A DNA stretch of 64,000 nt from Pseudobdellovibrio exovorus JSS (GTDB lineage Bacteria; Bdellovibrionota; Bdellovibrionia; Bdellovibrionales; Bdellovibrionaceae): the NCBI RefSeq assembly GCF_000348725.1, contig NC_020813.1:2277563-2341562 (forward strand). Reading direction: 5' to 3'. A program made the translations under genes and the position numbers. The notes under the pieces are model-generated. The model had not been told where the DNA came from, ran no database searches, and saw only the letters and a program-made list of their open reading frames with translations. Positions 35,168-45,124 of this stretch are shown in pieces. Positions within the stretch are counted from its first letter, which is position 1, and every line of letters begins with the position of its first letter.

Positions 35168-36400
35168 ATGAAAATCATTATCAAATACCCATTGTCGTTT
35201 GTTGCTGTTCTGTTGTCTGGTTCACTTTTCTTAAGTTCGCTGTCGTTGGCGCAGAACTCTTTTGCCAACACGGCTCAAACCAACCCATCTGTGACTTTAG
35301 ATGTAAATGATGTCTCTGTTTTATTGCCACTGCCATCCACAGAAAATTGGAATTTACTTCCACAGGCAACAACAACGGCCGCTGCGGGCACATTGCTTCC
35401 TCAGGAATATGTTCAACGTCTACCTGTTCTGCTACAAGGAGTAAAAAACTCAAAACTTTATCCTGATCTACGCGTTCTAGGAATTCGCATCGATCCATGT
35501 TTTATGGAAGGGTTAACACCGACGCGCTGTCAGCCGCAAATCCGTATGGTATGGCAGCCACTGTTGGTGATCAATGGTCGCACGAATACGTTGGACGTTA
35601 CCTTACACAGCTTCTATCGTCTCAGTGACGAAGAGTTTCCAGAACTTGTAGCCGCACTCAAAAACATTAAAGCCGAACACAGCAACTCAGCAGTAGCTCC
35701 AAAAAAATCGTTGATCACGATGGGCGTGAACCCCTTACTGGCAGAGCAAGGCCTTGATGGCGACTACGCAAAAAAGTTTTTTCAGACTATTTACAAGTAC
35801 GCAGGACAAGAAAGATTGGCGCGTGTTACTTTCATGTCGTTATTTGGTCGTGAAACCGTTTGGTTTTTTGGAGGACTTGATATTCGCAATGGTGAAGCCA
35901 CAGCGATTCGTATTCCTCGTTTAGATCCTGCCCGCAATACAATTCAACAATTTGCCAATGTGGTGGCTCCTAATCCGACATGGTTCCGCGGCGGAATGTT
36001 TCCCGTTCCACAAAGCGAGGAAAACTTAATGCTTCTGATTGAGGATTCTCGTAAATTGTCGCCGGATCATGAAGAAGATATTATCAAAGCGACTCGTGCG
36101 GCTTTCCGCTTTGAAAATCCAAAACTACATAATCCTGGGACTGTGGACTGTGTTAGCTGTCACGTGGCTCAACCTGCAAAAGTATGGGCTATCCGTCAAT
36201 ACCCTTGGCTGAGTCTTGAACAAGCCAGCTCAGATGATACCTATTACACACCAGAAATTAATTTGAAAAATATGAGTCCGTTACAAGACAGAACGAACAT
36301 TGCTCGTATGTTCGGATACTTTACAGATCAACCATTCGTGGCTCAACGTACAATCAACGAAACGGCGGAAGTCGTGAAGTACATCAATCAAAACTTTTAA
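35168..36400 (+). CDS. Secreted protein with one c-type heme motif
   Basis: 410 residues with a signal peptide (about 1-29, ending SLAQ). A single CVSCH motif (about residue 332) is the covalent c-heme signature, and a cluster of Trp/Tyr follows. No distal Met ligand can be assigned by eye. The rest of the protein, including many Asn/Gln-rich turns (GTVDCVSC context), is unrecognised. One heme in a large protein suits a periplasmic electron carrier or oxidoreductase; the function is not known. A long hairpin overlaps its stop. Confidence 0.65.
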   Translation: MKIIIKYPLSFVAVLLSGSLFLSSLSLAQNSFANTAQTNPSVTLDVNDVSVLLPLPSTENWNLLPQATTTAAAGTLLPQEYVQRLPVLLQGVKNSKLYPDLRVLGIRIDPCFMEGLTPTRCQPQIRMVWQPLLVINGRTNTLDVTLHSFYRLSDEEFPELVAALKNIKAEHSNSAVAPKKSLITMGVNPLLAEQGLDGDYAKKFFQTIYKYAGQERLARVTFMSLFGRETVWFFGGLDIRNGEATAIRIPRLDPARNTIQQFANVVAPNPTWFRGGMFPVPQSEENLMLLIEDSRKLSPDHEEDIIKATRAAFRFENPKLHNPGTVDCVSCHVAQPAKVWAIRQYPWLSLEQASSDDTYYTPEINLKNMSPLQDRTNIARMFGYFTDQPFVAQRTINETAEVVKYINQNF

Positions 36401-36422
36401 ACGTTTTGATTGATGTGTTTTG
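36381..36422 (+). terminator. Terminator overlapping the heme-protein stop
   Basis: ACATCAATCAAAAC (36381-36394) pairs perfectly with GTTTTGATTGATGT (36403-36416); the TAA lies in the loop. GTTTTGG follows. The arm therefore codes the last residues (YINQN). The convergent HMG-CoA lyase gene ends at 36431. Confidence 0.7.
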
Positions 36423-36430
36423 GCAGTGTT

Positions 36431-37456
36431 TTAATTGATACGTTTTACTTTTCCTAGTGGGTGTAACAAACCAACACGTCCTACCTTAGAAGACAAAGGA
36501 TGATCCATAAGTGGTTGTAGCCAGCGATGGGCCTCGATCAATCTTTCGATATTCAAACCCGTATTGACGTTCATCCCATCGAACATATACACGACATCTT
36601 CTGTGGCCACATTGCCCGCAGCCCCCGGCGCGTAGGGACATCCACCTAAGCCCGCGATGCTTGCATCAAATGTTCTGATCCCCACATGATAAGCCGCCAA
36701 GATATTCGCCAAAGCTTGTCCACGAGTATCATGAAAATGGCCTGCCAACTTCGCAGCAGGAATTACTTTTTTTAGATTTTTAAATAGGCTTTCCACTTGT
36801 GCTGGTTGTGCCGCTCCAATAGTGTCGCCAATAGAAATTTCATAAACTCCCAGTTGATACATCTTTTTCGCAATAGCAATGACCTTTTTCTCTGGGATAT
36901 GACCTTCAAATGGACAATAGAAACACGTCGACAGATAACCACGCACTTTTACGTTATGTTCACGCGCCAATTTCATAACGGCCTTAAACCGCTTAAAACT
37001 TTCTGCAATCGTGCAGTTGATGTTTTTCAAAGAAAAGCTTTCCGAGCAAGCTCCAAAAATCGCCACCTCTTTTACACCAGCCTCAATCGCTTGAAGCATG
37101 CCTTGTTCATTCGGAACTAAAACACTGTGGTGAACATCGCTTTTCTGCTTAGTTTTTTTATTTGTTTTCAGTTTGTTTTTTTTAAATTTAGAATTATTGG
37201 GATCTGCGTACGAGCTCTCCGAAATAATCATCGAAGTTAATTGAGGTGTCACCGCCATTTGCGGAACCCACTTCGGCGACACAAAAGCCCCAATTTCAAT
37301 ATTTTGACTTCCCGCCTGAACTAACTTTTCATAAAGATCATAGCGTTGCTCAACTGAAAGTTGAGAGGACTCGTTCTGTAAGCCATCGCGTAATCCTACT
37401 TCGACGATCTTCACTTTTTTAGCTGATTTGCTTGCTGTATTTTTTTTCGTTCTCAT
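36431..37456 (-). CDS. liuE: Hydroxymethylglutaryl-CoA lyase
   Basis: 341 residues of the TIM-barrel DRE family: VEVGLRDGLQNE (metal and base), GAFVSPKWVPQM, and GLGGCPYAPGAAGNVATEDVVYM with the catalytic Cys. It splits HMG-CoA to acetoacetate and acetyl-CoA, the last step of leucine breakdown. A very basic insert, KFKKNKLKTNKKTKQKS (about 90-106), not usual in the family, sits before the strand SVLVPNEQG. Last gene of the minus-strand liu operon. Confidence 0.9.
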   Translation of the reverse strand: MRTKKNTASKSAKKVKIVEVGLRDGLQNESSQLSVEQRYDLYEKLVQAGSQNIEIGAFVSPKWVPQMAVTPQLTSMIISESSYADPNNSKFKKNKLKTNKKTKQKSDVHHSVLVPNEQGMLQAIEAGVKEVAIFGACSESFSLKNINCTIAESFKRFKAVMKLAREHNVKVRGYLSTCFYCPFEGHIPEKKVIAIAKKMYQLGVYEISIGDTIGAAQPAQVESLFKNLKKVIPAAKLAGHFHDTRGQALANILAAYHVGIRTFDASIAGLGGCPYAPGAAGNVATEDVVYMFDGMNVNTGLNIERLIEAHRWLQPLMDHPLSSKVGRVGLLHPLGKVKRIN

Positions 37457-37462
37457 CTTGAT

Positions 37463-37849
37463 CTAGTTTTTTTCTTTCAATTGCACCATTAAAGATCCCA
37501 AAGCCACTTGATCTTGTACGGACACTAAAACCTTTTCAACAGTGGCCTCAATGTCAGACTTTAAGGTGTACTCCATCTTCATCGCTTCCATCACCAATAA
37601 GGCGTCACCTTTAGAAACGCTCTGCCCTGCGCTGACAAAGACTTTTGTTACTTTGCCTGGCATTGGCGCCGTGATCTTATCTGCTGATTTAGCTGCTGCT
37701 TTAGTTTTTTTGTAGTGGCCTTCAGCTAGATCTACTAAATCATAGCTGTAGATTTGTTGATCTAATTTGAACCAGATCTTTTTATCGATGATTTCAGCAT
37801 CTACTTGTGTGTCTTTACCATTGAGTTGCAAAGTTATCTGAGTTTTCAT
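37463..37849 (-). CDS. Biotin carboxyl carrier protein of methylcrotonyl-CoA carboxylase
   Basis: 128 residues from ATG 37849, whose first base is the last base of the upstream TAA stop. The C-terminal 70 residues are a biotinyl domain with [11 protein letters not shown] (biotin on the Lys of AMKM). The N-terminal 50 residues resemble the short linker before the carrier domain in acyl-CoA carboxylases. It would carry CO2 from the biotin carboxylase (next gene upstream) to the carboxyltransferase. In most bacteria this domain is fused to the carboxylase. Confidence 0.88.
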   Translation of the reverse strand: MKTQITLQLNGKDTQVDAEIIDKKIWFKLDQQIYSYDLVDLAEGHYKKTKAAAKSADKITAPMPGKVTKVFVSAGQSVSKGDALLVMEAMKMEYTLKSDIEATVEKVLVSVQDQVALGSLMVQLKEKN

Positions 37850-39348
37850 TACACACCTCTCCAGTATGCGTTCCATGGTGAGGTTGTGTTTTCATTAACA
37901 ACACCAGCCCCAAGGACACTCGCTTGGCGCGTCTTCTTCAGTTGTTTATTGATTTCGACAGCCCATTTTTTAACTTGTTCATCCTCGACTGAGGACTTTA
38001 TACCATCTGCAAAGTACGTTTCAATAAAACGTGTTGTCATAACACCCGAACGGAACTCTTCATGATCTAAGATTTGAATTAAATACGGAATGTTGGTGTA
38101 CACACCAAAAACAGTGCTGTCTTTTAACGTGCGGATCATCTTATCAATAGCGCGGCTGCGGGTTTCATCCCACACGATCACCTTGGCAATCATCGGATCA
38201 TAATGTGATGTGATCGTATCGCCAGAGTCAAAACCGTATTCATAACGACGACGCGGGCCTTCTGGCCATTGCACATGTCCTAACTTACCCGTTGAAGGCA
38301 TTCCTGACTGATACGGATTTTCAGCGTACACGCGACACTCAATCGAATGCCCTTTCGGTATACGAATATCTTGAGCTGTGAAAACAAAGTTATCCTGAGC
38401 CGTTAAAATCTGCATTTTCACTAAGTCCACACCTAGGACTTCTTCTGTAACAGGATGTTCCACCTGCAAACGAGTGTTCACTTCTAGTAGGTAGAATTTG
38501 CCATCTTGTAACAAGAACTCGACTGTTCCCGCATTTTTATATTTACCTAAAGTGGCGATAGAACAGGCCACCTCGCCCATTTCACGGCGAAGGTTTTCAT
38601 CGAGTGATGGTGACGTGGCTTCTTCAATAATTTTTTGATGACGACGTTGTACAGAACATTCGCGATCGAACAAATGACGAACTTGACCGGTGCAATCGCC
38701 GAAAACTTGAAACTCGATGTGTTTCGCCTTGCCCAAATATTTTTCTAGAAAAACTTTCGAGGAGCCAAATGCCGACATCGCTTCACGTTGTGCAGACTCG
38801 ATGAGATCACGAGCTTCAGACATTGAATTAATCAATTTCATGCCGCGGCCACCGCCACCAGCAGCAGCTTTAACGATAACAGGCAGGCCAATTTTTTCGA
38901 CCTCACTGAGTAATGTCGTCAAAGATTGATCTTCCCCCTCATAACCAGGGATTAAAGGCAATCCAGCTTGTTTTGCCAAATTTTTGAAAGACATTTTATC
39001 ACCTAAAACGCGAATCGCTTCAGATGATGGCCCAATAAAAATCAAACCATTTTTTTCACACTGCTCTGCAAAGTCCGCGTTTTCAGATAAGAAGCCAAAA
39101 CCTGGATGAACAGCGTCGGCTCCACCAGCTAAAGCCGCGTTGATATTGGCTTCGATATTCAAATAACTCTGCGCTGTGGGCGCTGGACCAATACAGATTT
39201 TTTTAGTCGCCATACGATAGGCGCGTGAGTTCACATCGACATCCGAGTGTAACAACACAGTTTCAATTCCCATCTCTTCACAAGCGCGAATAATACGAAC
39301 AGCAACTTCTCCGCGATTGGCAATGGCTATACGATTGATTTTTTTCAT
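37849..39348 (-). CDS. liuD: Biotin carboxylase subunit, acyl-CoA (methylcrotonyl-CoA) carboxylase
   Basis: 499 residues. ATP-grasp biotin carboxylase: [19 protein letters not shown] at the start, the glycine-rich loop [31 protein letters not shown] ([16 protein letters not shown]), and [14 protein letters not shown]. It ends about residue 499 without the biotinyl domain, which is a separate gene overlapping by one base. ATP-dependent carboxylation of carrier biotin. The neighbours make methylcrotonyl-CoA the likely substrate. Confidence 0.92.
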   Translation of the reverse strand: MKKINRIAIANRGEVAVRIIRACEEMGIETVLLHSDVDVNSRAYRMATKKICIGPAPTAQSYLNIEANINAALAGGADAVHPGFGFLSENADFAEQCEKNGLIFIGPSSEAIRVLGDKMSFKNLAKQAGLPLIPGYEGEDQSLTTLLSEVEKIGLPVIVKAAAGGGGRGMKLINSMSEARDLIESAQREAMSAFGSSKVFLEKYLGKAKHIEFQVFGDCTGQVRHLFDRECSVQRRHQKIIEEATSPSLDENLRREMGEVACSIATLGKYKNAGTVEFLLQDGKFYLLEVNTRLQVEHPVTEEVLGVDLVKMQILTAQDNFVFTAQDIRIPKGHSIECRVYAENPYQSGMPSTGKLGHVQWPEGPRRRYEYGFDSGDTITSHYDPMIAKVIVWDETRSRAIDKMIRTLKDSTVFGVYTNIPYLIQILDHEEFRSGVMTTRFIETYFADGIKSSVEDEQVKKWAVEINKQLKKTRQASVLGAGVVNENTTSPWNAYWRGV

Positions 39349-39349
39349 A

Positions 39350-40114
39350 CTACTTAGATGTCCTATTTAAGAATTTTTGTAACTTTTCTTGCCCCTCAGC
39401 GCTGATACGACGTTCAGCAATAACACGAGTGCAGTGGGCCTGAGCCTCGTCAAATGAGTTTGTTTCTAGCAATACATTTAATAATTTTTTAGCCTCGCGC
39501 ATGGCTTCGGTTCCATTCCCTGCAAACGTCTTCACGATTTCAGTTACGTCAACAGTAGTCCCAGTAAACGTCTGATGAACTAATCCAATACGGCGGGCTT
39601 CATTTGCATTAAAAACTTCGCCGCTGATCATCAATGGACGACAAAAAGCATCTGGAATTTTTCTAGTGATGAAACCTGTAATCACAGCAGGAGCCAAACC
39701 TAACTTCACTTCACTGAAACAAAATTGAGTGGCCTCATCCGCATAGACATAGTCGGCACAGGCTAATAGACCTAAGGCTCCACCAAAGACAGCCCCATGA
39801 GCTACAGCGACTACGGGCACTTCGCAGTTTTGAACCGCGGCAAACATGCCCCATAACTTCTTAGAATCCTCGATATTTTCTTCGTACGAATAATTCACCA
39901 TCGATTTCATCCAATTTAAATCAGCACCAGCACAGAAAGCTGTGCCCTCACCTTTAAGGATTAAAAGCTTTGATGTTTTCGTCTGACTTTCTTGCTGAAA
40001 AAAATTTGTGATCTCAGCAATCATTTCAGGGTGAAAGGCATTCTTCACCTCGGGTCGGTTCAAGGAAACAACCTTAATGTCGGGCTGTGGACTTTCAACT
40101 TTAATAAACTTCAT
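39350..40114 (-). CDS. liuC: Enoyl-CoA hydratase family (methylglutaconyl-CoA hydratase)
   Basis: 254 residues from ATG 40114 with GGGAG upstream; the longer start begins inside the previous gene. Crotonase fold: VSLNRPEVKNAF, GEGTAFCAGADLNWMKSM, VFGGALGLLACADYVYA and EVKLGLAPA. In the liu context it hydrates 3-methylglutaconyl-CoA to HMG-CoA. It starts 11 bp after liuB ends. Confidence 0.88.
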   Translation of the reverse strand: MKFIKVESPQPDIKVVSLNRPEVKNAFHPEMIAEITNFFQQESQTKTSKLLILKGEGTAFCAGADLNWMKSMVNYSYEENIEDSKKLWGMFAAVQNCEVPVVAVAHGAVFGGALGLLACADYVYADEATQFCFSEVKLGLAPAVITGFITRKIPDAFCRPLMISGEVFNANEARRIGLVHQTFTGTTVDVTEIVKTFAGNGTEAMREAKKLLNVLLETNSFDEAQAHCTRVIAERRISAEGQEKLQKFLNRTSK

Positions 40115-40125
40115 CACCACTCCCA

Positions 40126-41730
40126 TTACATTCTGAAGACGCCCTGTTGTTTCGGGCCCCAATCTTTATTTAAGCTCGCGGCAATTCCCAAAGCTAGGAC
40201 GCGACGAGTGTCTTTTGGATCAATGATCCCATCATCCCAAATTCGCGCTGTAGAAAAGTAGGCTGAACTTTCACGTTCGTACTTTTCTAATGTGGGACGC
40301 TTAAACTCAGCTTGCTCTTCAGGTGTCATCGATTGCCCTTTGGCTGCTAGCTGATCCATCTTAACAGTTAACAGAACATTCGCGGCCTGCTCGCCGCCCA
40401 TTACGCTGATGCGAGCATTCGGCCACATCCACAATTGACGAGGTGAATACGCACGACCACACATCCCATAGTTACCAGCGCCATAAGAGCCGCCAATCAC
40501 CACAGTAAACTTAGGTACGCGCGCATTCGATACGGCCATCACCATTTTGGCTCCGTGTTTGGCGATACCTTCTTGTTCATATTTTTTACCCACCATGAAG
40601 CCTGTGATATTTTGTAAGAAGATCAATGGCACTTCACGTTGCTCGCATAATTCAATAAAGTGAGCCGCTTTCTGCGCGCTTTCACTGAACAACACTCCGT
40701 TGTTGGCAATAATACCCACAGGCATTCCCCAGATATGAGCAAAACCTGTAACCAGTGTTTTCCCAAAGAGCGGTTTGAACTCGTGGAACTTAGAGCCATC
40801 CACAATACGTGCAATCACTTCGCGAATATCGAATGGAATACGTTGGTCTGCGGGAAGCACTCCGTAAATTTCGTCTTCAGCATACAGAGGTTCTTCTATC
40901 GGCTGAGTTTTTAATTGCACCGCTTTACGTTTATTCAAGTGTTTTACAATCGAGCGAGTCAGATCAATCGCATGCTGATCATTTTCAGCAAAGTGATCCG
41001 TTACCCCTGAAAGCTCGCAATGTGTATGTGCGCCCCCAAGTTCTTGTGCATCCACGATTTCACCTGTTGCCGCACGCACCAGAGGTGGGCCACCTAAAAA
41101 GATAGTCCCGTTATCTTTGACAATAACGTTTTCATCACTCATCGAGGGAACATAAGCTCCGCCCGCAGTACACGAACCCATCACCACTGAAATTTGCGAG
41201 ATTCCCTGCGCGCTCATGCGAGCTTGGTTATAAAAAATACGGCCGAAGTGATCGCGATCAGGAAACACTTCGGATTGCATTGGTAAGTACGCGCCGCCAC
41301 TGTCTACAAGGTAAATACATGGCAGACCATTTTCCATGGCCACTTCTTGAGCGCGTAGATGTTTTTTTGCTGTCATCGGAAAGTAAGTGCCGCCTTTTAC
41401 GGTGGCATCATTGGCCACGATGACACACTCAGTGCCTTCAATAACTCCGATACCTGTTAGAACTCCCGCACTGGGAGCTTGGCCTTCATACATTTCATAG
41501 GCCGCCAAAGTCGAGAACTCTAAAAACGCTGTCCCTGAATCAATCAGAGCTTCAATACGTTCACGTGCTGTTAACTTGCCACGAGATTTATGTTTTTTAA
41601 CGGCCTCGGCACCGCCGCCCAACTTCCCAGACTCTATACGCTGACGCCACTGATTCACGTGCTCAAGTAAGGCTGTCTTGTTCTGTTGAAAATCGGATGA
41701 ATTTGGATCAATTTGGCTTTCAATAATCAT
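40126..41730 (-). CDS. liuB: Methylcrotonyl-CoA carboxylase carboxyltransferase subunit
   Basis: 534 residues, the family's normal length. Two crotonase-like halves: [64 protein letters not shown] and the C-terminal [18 protein letters not shown] with [16 protein letters not shown]. It transfers CO2 from carrier biotin to 3-methylcrotonyl-CoA. First gene of the operon; no isovaleryl-CoA dehydrogenase (liuA) is present in the window. Confidence 0.93.
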   Translation of the reverse strand: MIIESQIDPNSSDFQQNKTALLEHVNQWRQRIESGKLGGGAEAVKKHKSRGKLTARERIEALIDSGTAFLEFSTLAAYEMYEGQAPSAGVLTGIGVIEGTECVIVANDATVKGGTYFPMTAKKHLRAQEVAMENGLPCIYLVDSGGAYLPMQSEVFPDRDHFGRIFYNQARMSAQGISQISVVMGSCTAGGAYVPSMSDENVIVKDNGTIFLGGPPLVRAATGEIVDAQELGGAHTHCELSGVTDHFAENDQHAIDLTRSIVKHLNKRKAVQLKTQPIEEPLYAEDEIYGVLPADQRIPFDIREVIARIVDGSKFHEFKPLFGKTLVTGFAHIWGMPVGIIANNGVLFSESAQKAAHFIELCEQREVPLIFLQNITGFMVGKKYEQEGIAKHGAKMVMAVSNARVPKFTVVIGGSYGAGNYGMCGRAYSPRQLWMWPNARISVMGGEQAANVLLTVKMDQLAAKGQSMTPEEQAEFKRPTLEKYERESSAYFSTARIWDDGIIDPKDTRRVLALGIAASLNKDWGPKQQGVFRM

Positions 41731-41796
41731 AGCTCTATAACTTTCTATATCTTCAACTTTTTAGCTTTAACATTCAAAGCTGTTCGGCACTATCTG

Positions 41797-41832
41797 CCCA
41801 ATTACTTACCCAATTGTCTACCCAGTTCAGGC
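41797..41832. repeat. Three 12-bp direct repeats upstream of liuB
   Basis: CCCAATTACTTA, CCCAATTGTCTA and CCCAGTTCAGGC follow in register at 41797, 41809 and 41821, about 70-100 bp before the liuB start. Possible regulator binding site; the third copy runs into the end of the next gene. Confidence 0.45.
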
Positions 41833-42351
41833 AAGTAGCTCTGTTTTCTCAACCTGTAATTTCAGTGTCAACGAATCGATCTTTCTGGATTTATCCACTT
41901 TTACTTTGATCTGGAATTCGATTTCACCTCTTTTGACCTTTTGAAAATCAATGAAGAAGTCGTCCAAAACCGACTGATCAATTTCCAGCAAGAGTTCAAT
42001 GTCCTGAGTCCACTTTTGCTTTTTGCTGATTTGCACATCACTGGCGACTAACTGAAAGTAACTTTCGGACATCTGCTTTTGCAAAAAGGCACGACCTAGC
42101 TCAAGAGCTGCATTGAGCACTAACCCCTGATGGATCTCTTGTTGGAAGTCGAAATTCGTCGGACGCGCTGGCACAGTTGCCTTTAAGGCAAAGTCCGAAA
42201 TCTCCATCATACGAAAGCCCGTTCCCAGTAACTCTGGAGCCAACCAATCTAACGCATAGCTTAAGGCTGGTTGTAAGGGTTTAGGACTCTTGACCTGCGC
42301 CCATGTTTTCAGCTCTTTTAATTTTTCGGTGGTCTTTTTGTAAAAGCTCAT
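41827..42351 (-). CDS. Unknown protein, hot-dog-fold (DUF4442-like) possible
   Basis: 174 residues from ATG 42351 (AAGGA upstream); a longer start would add unrelated residues. No signal peptide. The pattern of a long helix followed by strands, with IHQGLVLNAALELGRAFLQ where a hot-dog helix would be, resembles DUF4442 hot-dog proteins. This is a weak structural guess. It precedes the liu operon on the same strand and ends about 95 bp before it, so an acyl-CoA thioesterase role is conceivable but unproven. Confidence 0.5.
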   Translation of the reverse strand: MSFYKKTTEKLKELKTWAQVKSPKPLQPALSYALDWLAPELLGTGFRMMEISDFALKATVPARPTNFDFQQEIHQGLVLNAALELGRAFLQKQMSESYFQLVASDVQISKKQKWTQDIELLLEIDQSVLDDFFIDFQKVKRGEIEFQIKVKVDKSRKIDSLTLKLQVEKTELLA

Positions 42352-42433
42352 ATTCTTTAAATCCTTGCCTCGCCCGAGGCTAGCATGATGAACTACACTT
42401 GTCACATTTCAAGAGGGATGTCAGGAGGCAACA

Positions 42434-42940
42434 ATGATTAAATTGGCGAGTTTTTTTGTATTTTTAGGGGTCTTTGTTTGGACCTGGTTTTTATTCAACT
42501 CGGCACCTAAGATCAACCTACAAACACATGCTGGTATACAAAGCAAATTTGTGACTTTGATCGAAGAAAGCGTGAAAAAATCACGCCCGCTTTCTAAAGA
42601 CTTCGAAGTGCTCAACATCTACACGCAAAAGATCGACGACAATCAAATCAGCGCTCACTTTTCATACCAATACCTCGATGTTCTTGAAAATGAAGAGACC
42701 TCTAAGCAAGTCATTAAAGGTGAAGCCGTTCTTCATCGCTCCCCTTCTGAAAATCCTGAAAACGAACTTTGGGTGATTAAATCTGTACGCACAGGTAGTC
42801 CAAATATCGAGTTCCAAGAGGGCTTGATCGTGAATCCTGAAGCTGCGCCAACGGCTCCGGCAGGCACTGAAGCCACAACGGAGGCTCCAACTGGAACTCA
42901 GCCAGTCGCTCCTTCAACAGAAGAAACTCAAACTCACTGA
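42434..42940 (+). CDS. Small membrane-anchored protein of unknown function
   Basis: 168 residues with one N-terminal hydrophobic segment (3-24, KLASFFVFLGVFVWTWFLF), a beta-rich periplasmic domain (about 30-130) and a Thr/Pro/Ala/Glu-rich tail (about 132-168). No family recognised. Its TGA stop overlaps the ATG of the methyltransferase (TGATG), so they are translationally coupled. GGAGG lies upstream of the ATG. Confidence 0.6.
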   Translation: MIKLASFFVFLGVFVWTWFLFNSAPKINLQTHAGIQSKFVTLIEESVKKSRPLSKDFEVLNIYTQKIDDNQISAHFSYQYLDVLENEETSKQVIKGEAVLHRSPSENPENELWVIKSVRTGSPNIEFQEGLIVNPEAAPTAPAGTEATTEAPTGTQPVAPSTEETQTH

Positions 42941-43980
42941 TGTCCAAAAAATTTGGATTCATCACCATAGACGAACACGGCGACATTTTCTTAGATCCTG
43001 ATGCTCCCGCCCTGACTGATCCTCTTCAAATCGAAGAAGTTCATTACAATTTACGTCTGACAGATGATTTTTCTTTGGTGACTGAGTTTCAAGATGAAGA
43101 GCATTTAGTCGAATCTTTCGATCATCCCCTGCATATTATTTCTTTAAGTTTTAAAGATAAAAAAATCTTTCTGCGCACGAAGCAAAACACCTTATTCGAG
43201 GCTGATAACAGCAAATGGTCGGTGGATGAATGGGATCGCTTTAATGGCTTAACGACATCAAAGGCTCCATTCGTTTTAACTGATAATGCTCAAGAACAGT
43301 TGTTCGATTTGTCTGACTGTTTTGATGACGAAAGCTTCGTCGCGGATGGCGAATACGTAGCCACTCCGCCTTATTTTATCGATACACTTCACATCGACAA
43401 ATCGAATTTTTGGTCTGAAATTTATCAAGCTCCTGAAAATCCAGGGTGGAATCTAAATGACTCTGCCGAGGCTTTCAAAGATATGCTTCCTCGCTTGAAA
43501 TTACCTAAATCTCGTATTTTGGTTTTAGGATGTGGCGAAGGTCACGATGCTGCTTTATTTGCTAAAGCAGGACACGTGGTTACCGCTGTGGATTTTTCGA
43601 AAGAAGCTATTGAGCGCGGTCGTCAAAAATACAGTGATTTAGAAAATTTATCATTCTATGAGTCCAACATTTTCCACTTACCTACAGAGTGGAATCACAG
43701 CTTCGACGTTGTTGTTGAGCACACCTGTTTCTGCGCAATTCCACCCGAACAGCGCAATGAACTGGTGCGACTTTATCGTCGGATGTTACACGAAGAAGGA
43801 CAGCTTTTAGCAGTGTTTTACACTATGGAAAAACGCTCGGGCCCACCATTTGGAGCCACCGAGTGGGAAATTCGCAAACGCACTCAAGAGCACTTTCAAT
43901 ATCTATTCTGGGGTCGCCTGCGAAACTCTATCACACGCCGTATGGGCAAAGAGCTTTTCGTCTTAGCAAAGAAACGCTAA
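42940..43980 (+). CDS. SAM-dependent methyltransferase (TPMT-like)
   Basis: 346 residues. N-terminal 145 residues are an unrecognised domain (DUF1285-like beta-rich segment possible). From about 150 to 346 lies a class I methyltransferase: ILVLGCGEGHDAALFAKAGH (AdoMet loop), VTAVDFSKEAIERG and FDVVVEHTCFCAI, as in thiopurine S-methyltransferase-type enzymes. Substrate unknown. Coupled to the upstream membrane protein. Confidence 0.78.
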   Translation: MSKKFGFITIDEHGDIFLDPDAPALTDPLQIEEVHYNLRLTDDFSLVTEFQDEEHLVESFDHPLHIISLSFKDKKIFLRTKQNTLFEADNSKWSVDEWDRFNGLTTSKAPFVLTDNAQEQLFDLSDCFDDESFVADGEYVATPPYFIDTLHIDKSNFWSEIYQAPENPGWNLNDSAEAFKDMLPRLKLPKSRILVLGCGEGHDAALFAKAGHVVTAVDFSKEAIERGRQKYSDLENLSFYESNIFHLPTEWNHSFDVVVEHTCFCAIPPEQRNELVRLYRRMLHEEGQLLAVFYTMEKRSGPPFGATEWEIRKRTQEHFQYLFWGRLRNSITRRMGKELFVLAKKR

Positions 43981-44008
43981 GACGATTGCGTGATTATAAA
44001 TTTCGAAA

Positions 44009-44341
44009 TTAACGAACTCCGCAAGTGCATTCTCCAAGATCTTGGCCATCGCCATGAATATCAAGTCCATACATTTTTACGCTGACTAATCCATAGGGCT
44101 CTTGCGCCACTCGGTATTCACCTGTTTCCGTAGAGGTGATTTTTACCTCGACAAGGCGAGTTCCTGGAACCACTCGGCCCTCACAAGAGAACGGACGCAT
44201 AGTCACACTGGCTTGACGAACACCATAATCCGCTTCAGCTTCGGCCTTAACAAAACCATTTTTCAATTCACAGTAAAAATAATCTGCCATTGCAGTTGAT
44301 GCGGTCATCACAAGTGCTAAGCTTAAAACTAGGTTTTTCAT
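44009..44341 (-). CDS. Small secreted protein
   Basis: 110 residues with a signal peptide (1-19, ending TAMA). Three to four Cys in the mature part (FYCELKNG, FSCEGR, ECTCG) suggest disulfides. Family not recognised. Convergent with the methyltransferase gene (gap 28 bp). No clear terminator found between them. Confidence 0.6.
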   Translation of the reverse strand: MKNLVLSLALVMTASTAMADYFYCELKNGFVKAEAEADYGVRQASVTMRPFSCEGRVVPGTRLVEVKITSTETGEYRVAQEPYGLVSVKMYGLDIHGDGQDLGECTCGVR

Positions 44342-44600
44342 AACATCCCACCTTTTTGGTTTTTGTTTGGGTTTTGGAGTAAGCGGAATCTAGCACCTAA
44401 CTTTAAGTTTTACTGTCAGGATTTGGTTAGGAGGGATTTTTTCGCATCTATTCTGAAATTTATTCGCTCCGTGACAACTTTGGTCACCTACCGAGCTTCG
44501 GATTTTTCACTCTGATATCCATTATAACCGCTTCTACTGAGGACAGTCTGTTGCAGTCTTCCTCCAGAGTCCCATTTTAACAATTATTGGTCATTTTTTG

Positions 44601-44617
44601 ATATATATGGTATATAT
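44601..44617. promoter_or_regulatory. AT-only inverted repeat before the DUF4160 gene
   Basis: ATATATA (44601-44607) and TATATAT (44611-44617) flank TGG, directly upstream of the ATG at 44621. Simple sequence, so only a weak operator candidate. Confidence 0.3.
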
Positions 44618-44620
44618 AAT

Positions 44621-44860
44621 ATGGTTACGATTCTTCGTGTTGGTCAGTTGAAATACAAGGTGAATCGCAAGGATCACAACCCTCCACATGTTCACGTTGA
44701 AGGAGGAGGCGCGAGTCTGCGAGTCAATCTGCTAAACTTCAATGTGATGGATCAAAACACAGGCTTCTCCAAAGCAATGGTTCGTAGAATCATTCTGTTT
44801 ATTGAAGAACACCATGCAGAGTTTTTAGAAAAATGGATGGAATATCATGAAAAAAGTTAA
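44621..44860 (+). CDS. DUF4160-family protein, toxin candidate
   Basis: 79 residues. DUF4160 pattern: ILRVGQLKYKVNRKDHNPPHVHVEGG, then VNLLNFNV and the closing IEEHHAEFLEKWMEYHE. DUF4160 proteins occur next to small partner genes (often DUF2442) and are considered toxin-like by guilt by association. The partner here starts within its last 14 bp. The start sits right at the AT palindrome. Confidence 0.7.
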   Translation: MVTILRVGQLKYKVNRKDHNPPHVHVEGGGASLRVNLLNFNVMDQNTGFSKAMVRRIILFIEEHHAEFLEKWMEYHEKS

Positions 44861-45065
44861 ATACGGAACAGTCGAACTCTCTGACGAATCCTTCGATAAT
44901 GACAAAGCCTTGATCCGCGTTTCTATGATGTTACCTTTGACGACCATCAAAGCCTTAAAAAAACTCAGTCTTACAGAAAAGCACAGTGGAAAATACCAAG
45001 TTCTGATTCGAGATATTCTGAACGAATGGGTTGAAAAACAAAAAACCGTCCGAAAACGCGCATAG
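44847..45065 (+). CDS. Small RHH-like protein, putative antitoxin of DUF4160
   Basis: 72 residues. The strand IRVSMMLP followed by helices ALKKLSLTEKHSGKY and QVLIRDILNEWVEKQ fits a ribbon-helix-helix DNA-binding domain (CopG/BrnA type). It overlaps the DUF4160 gene by 14 bp. Antitoxin role is inference from fold and position. Confidence 0.55.
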   Translation: MKKVKYGTVELSDESFDNDKALIRVSMMLPLTTIKALKKLSLTEKHSGKYQVLIRDILNEWVEKQKTVRKRA

Positions 45066-45124
45066 ACCTCTGATTTTCGGATTCGCCGGATGTCCTCTTA
45101 CATCTTAGCGACATTCTGCCCCCC

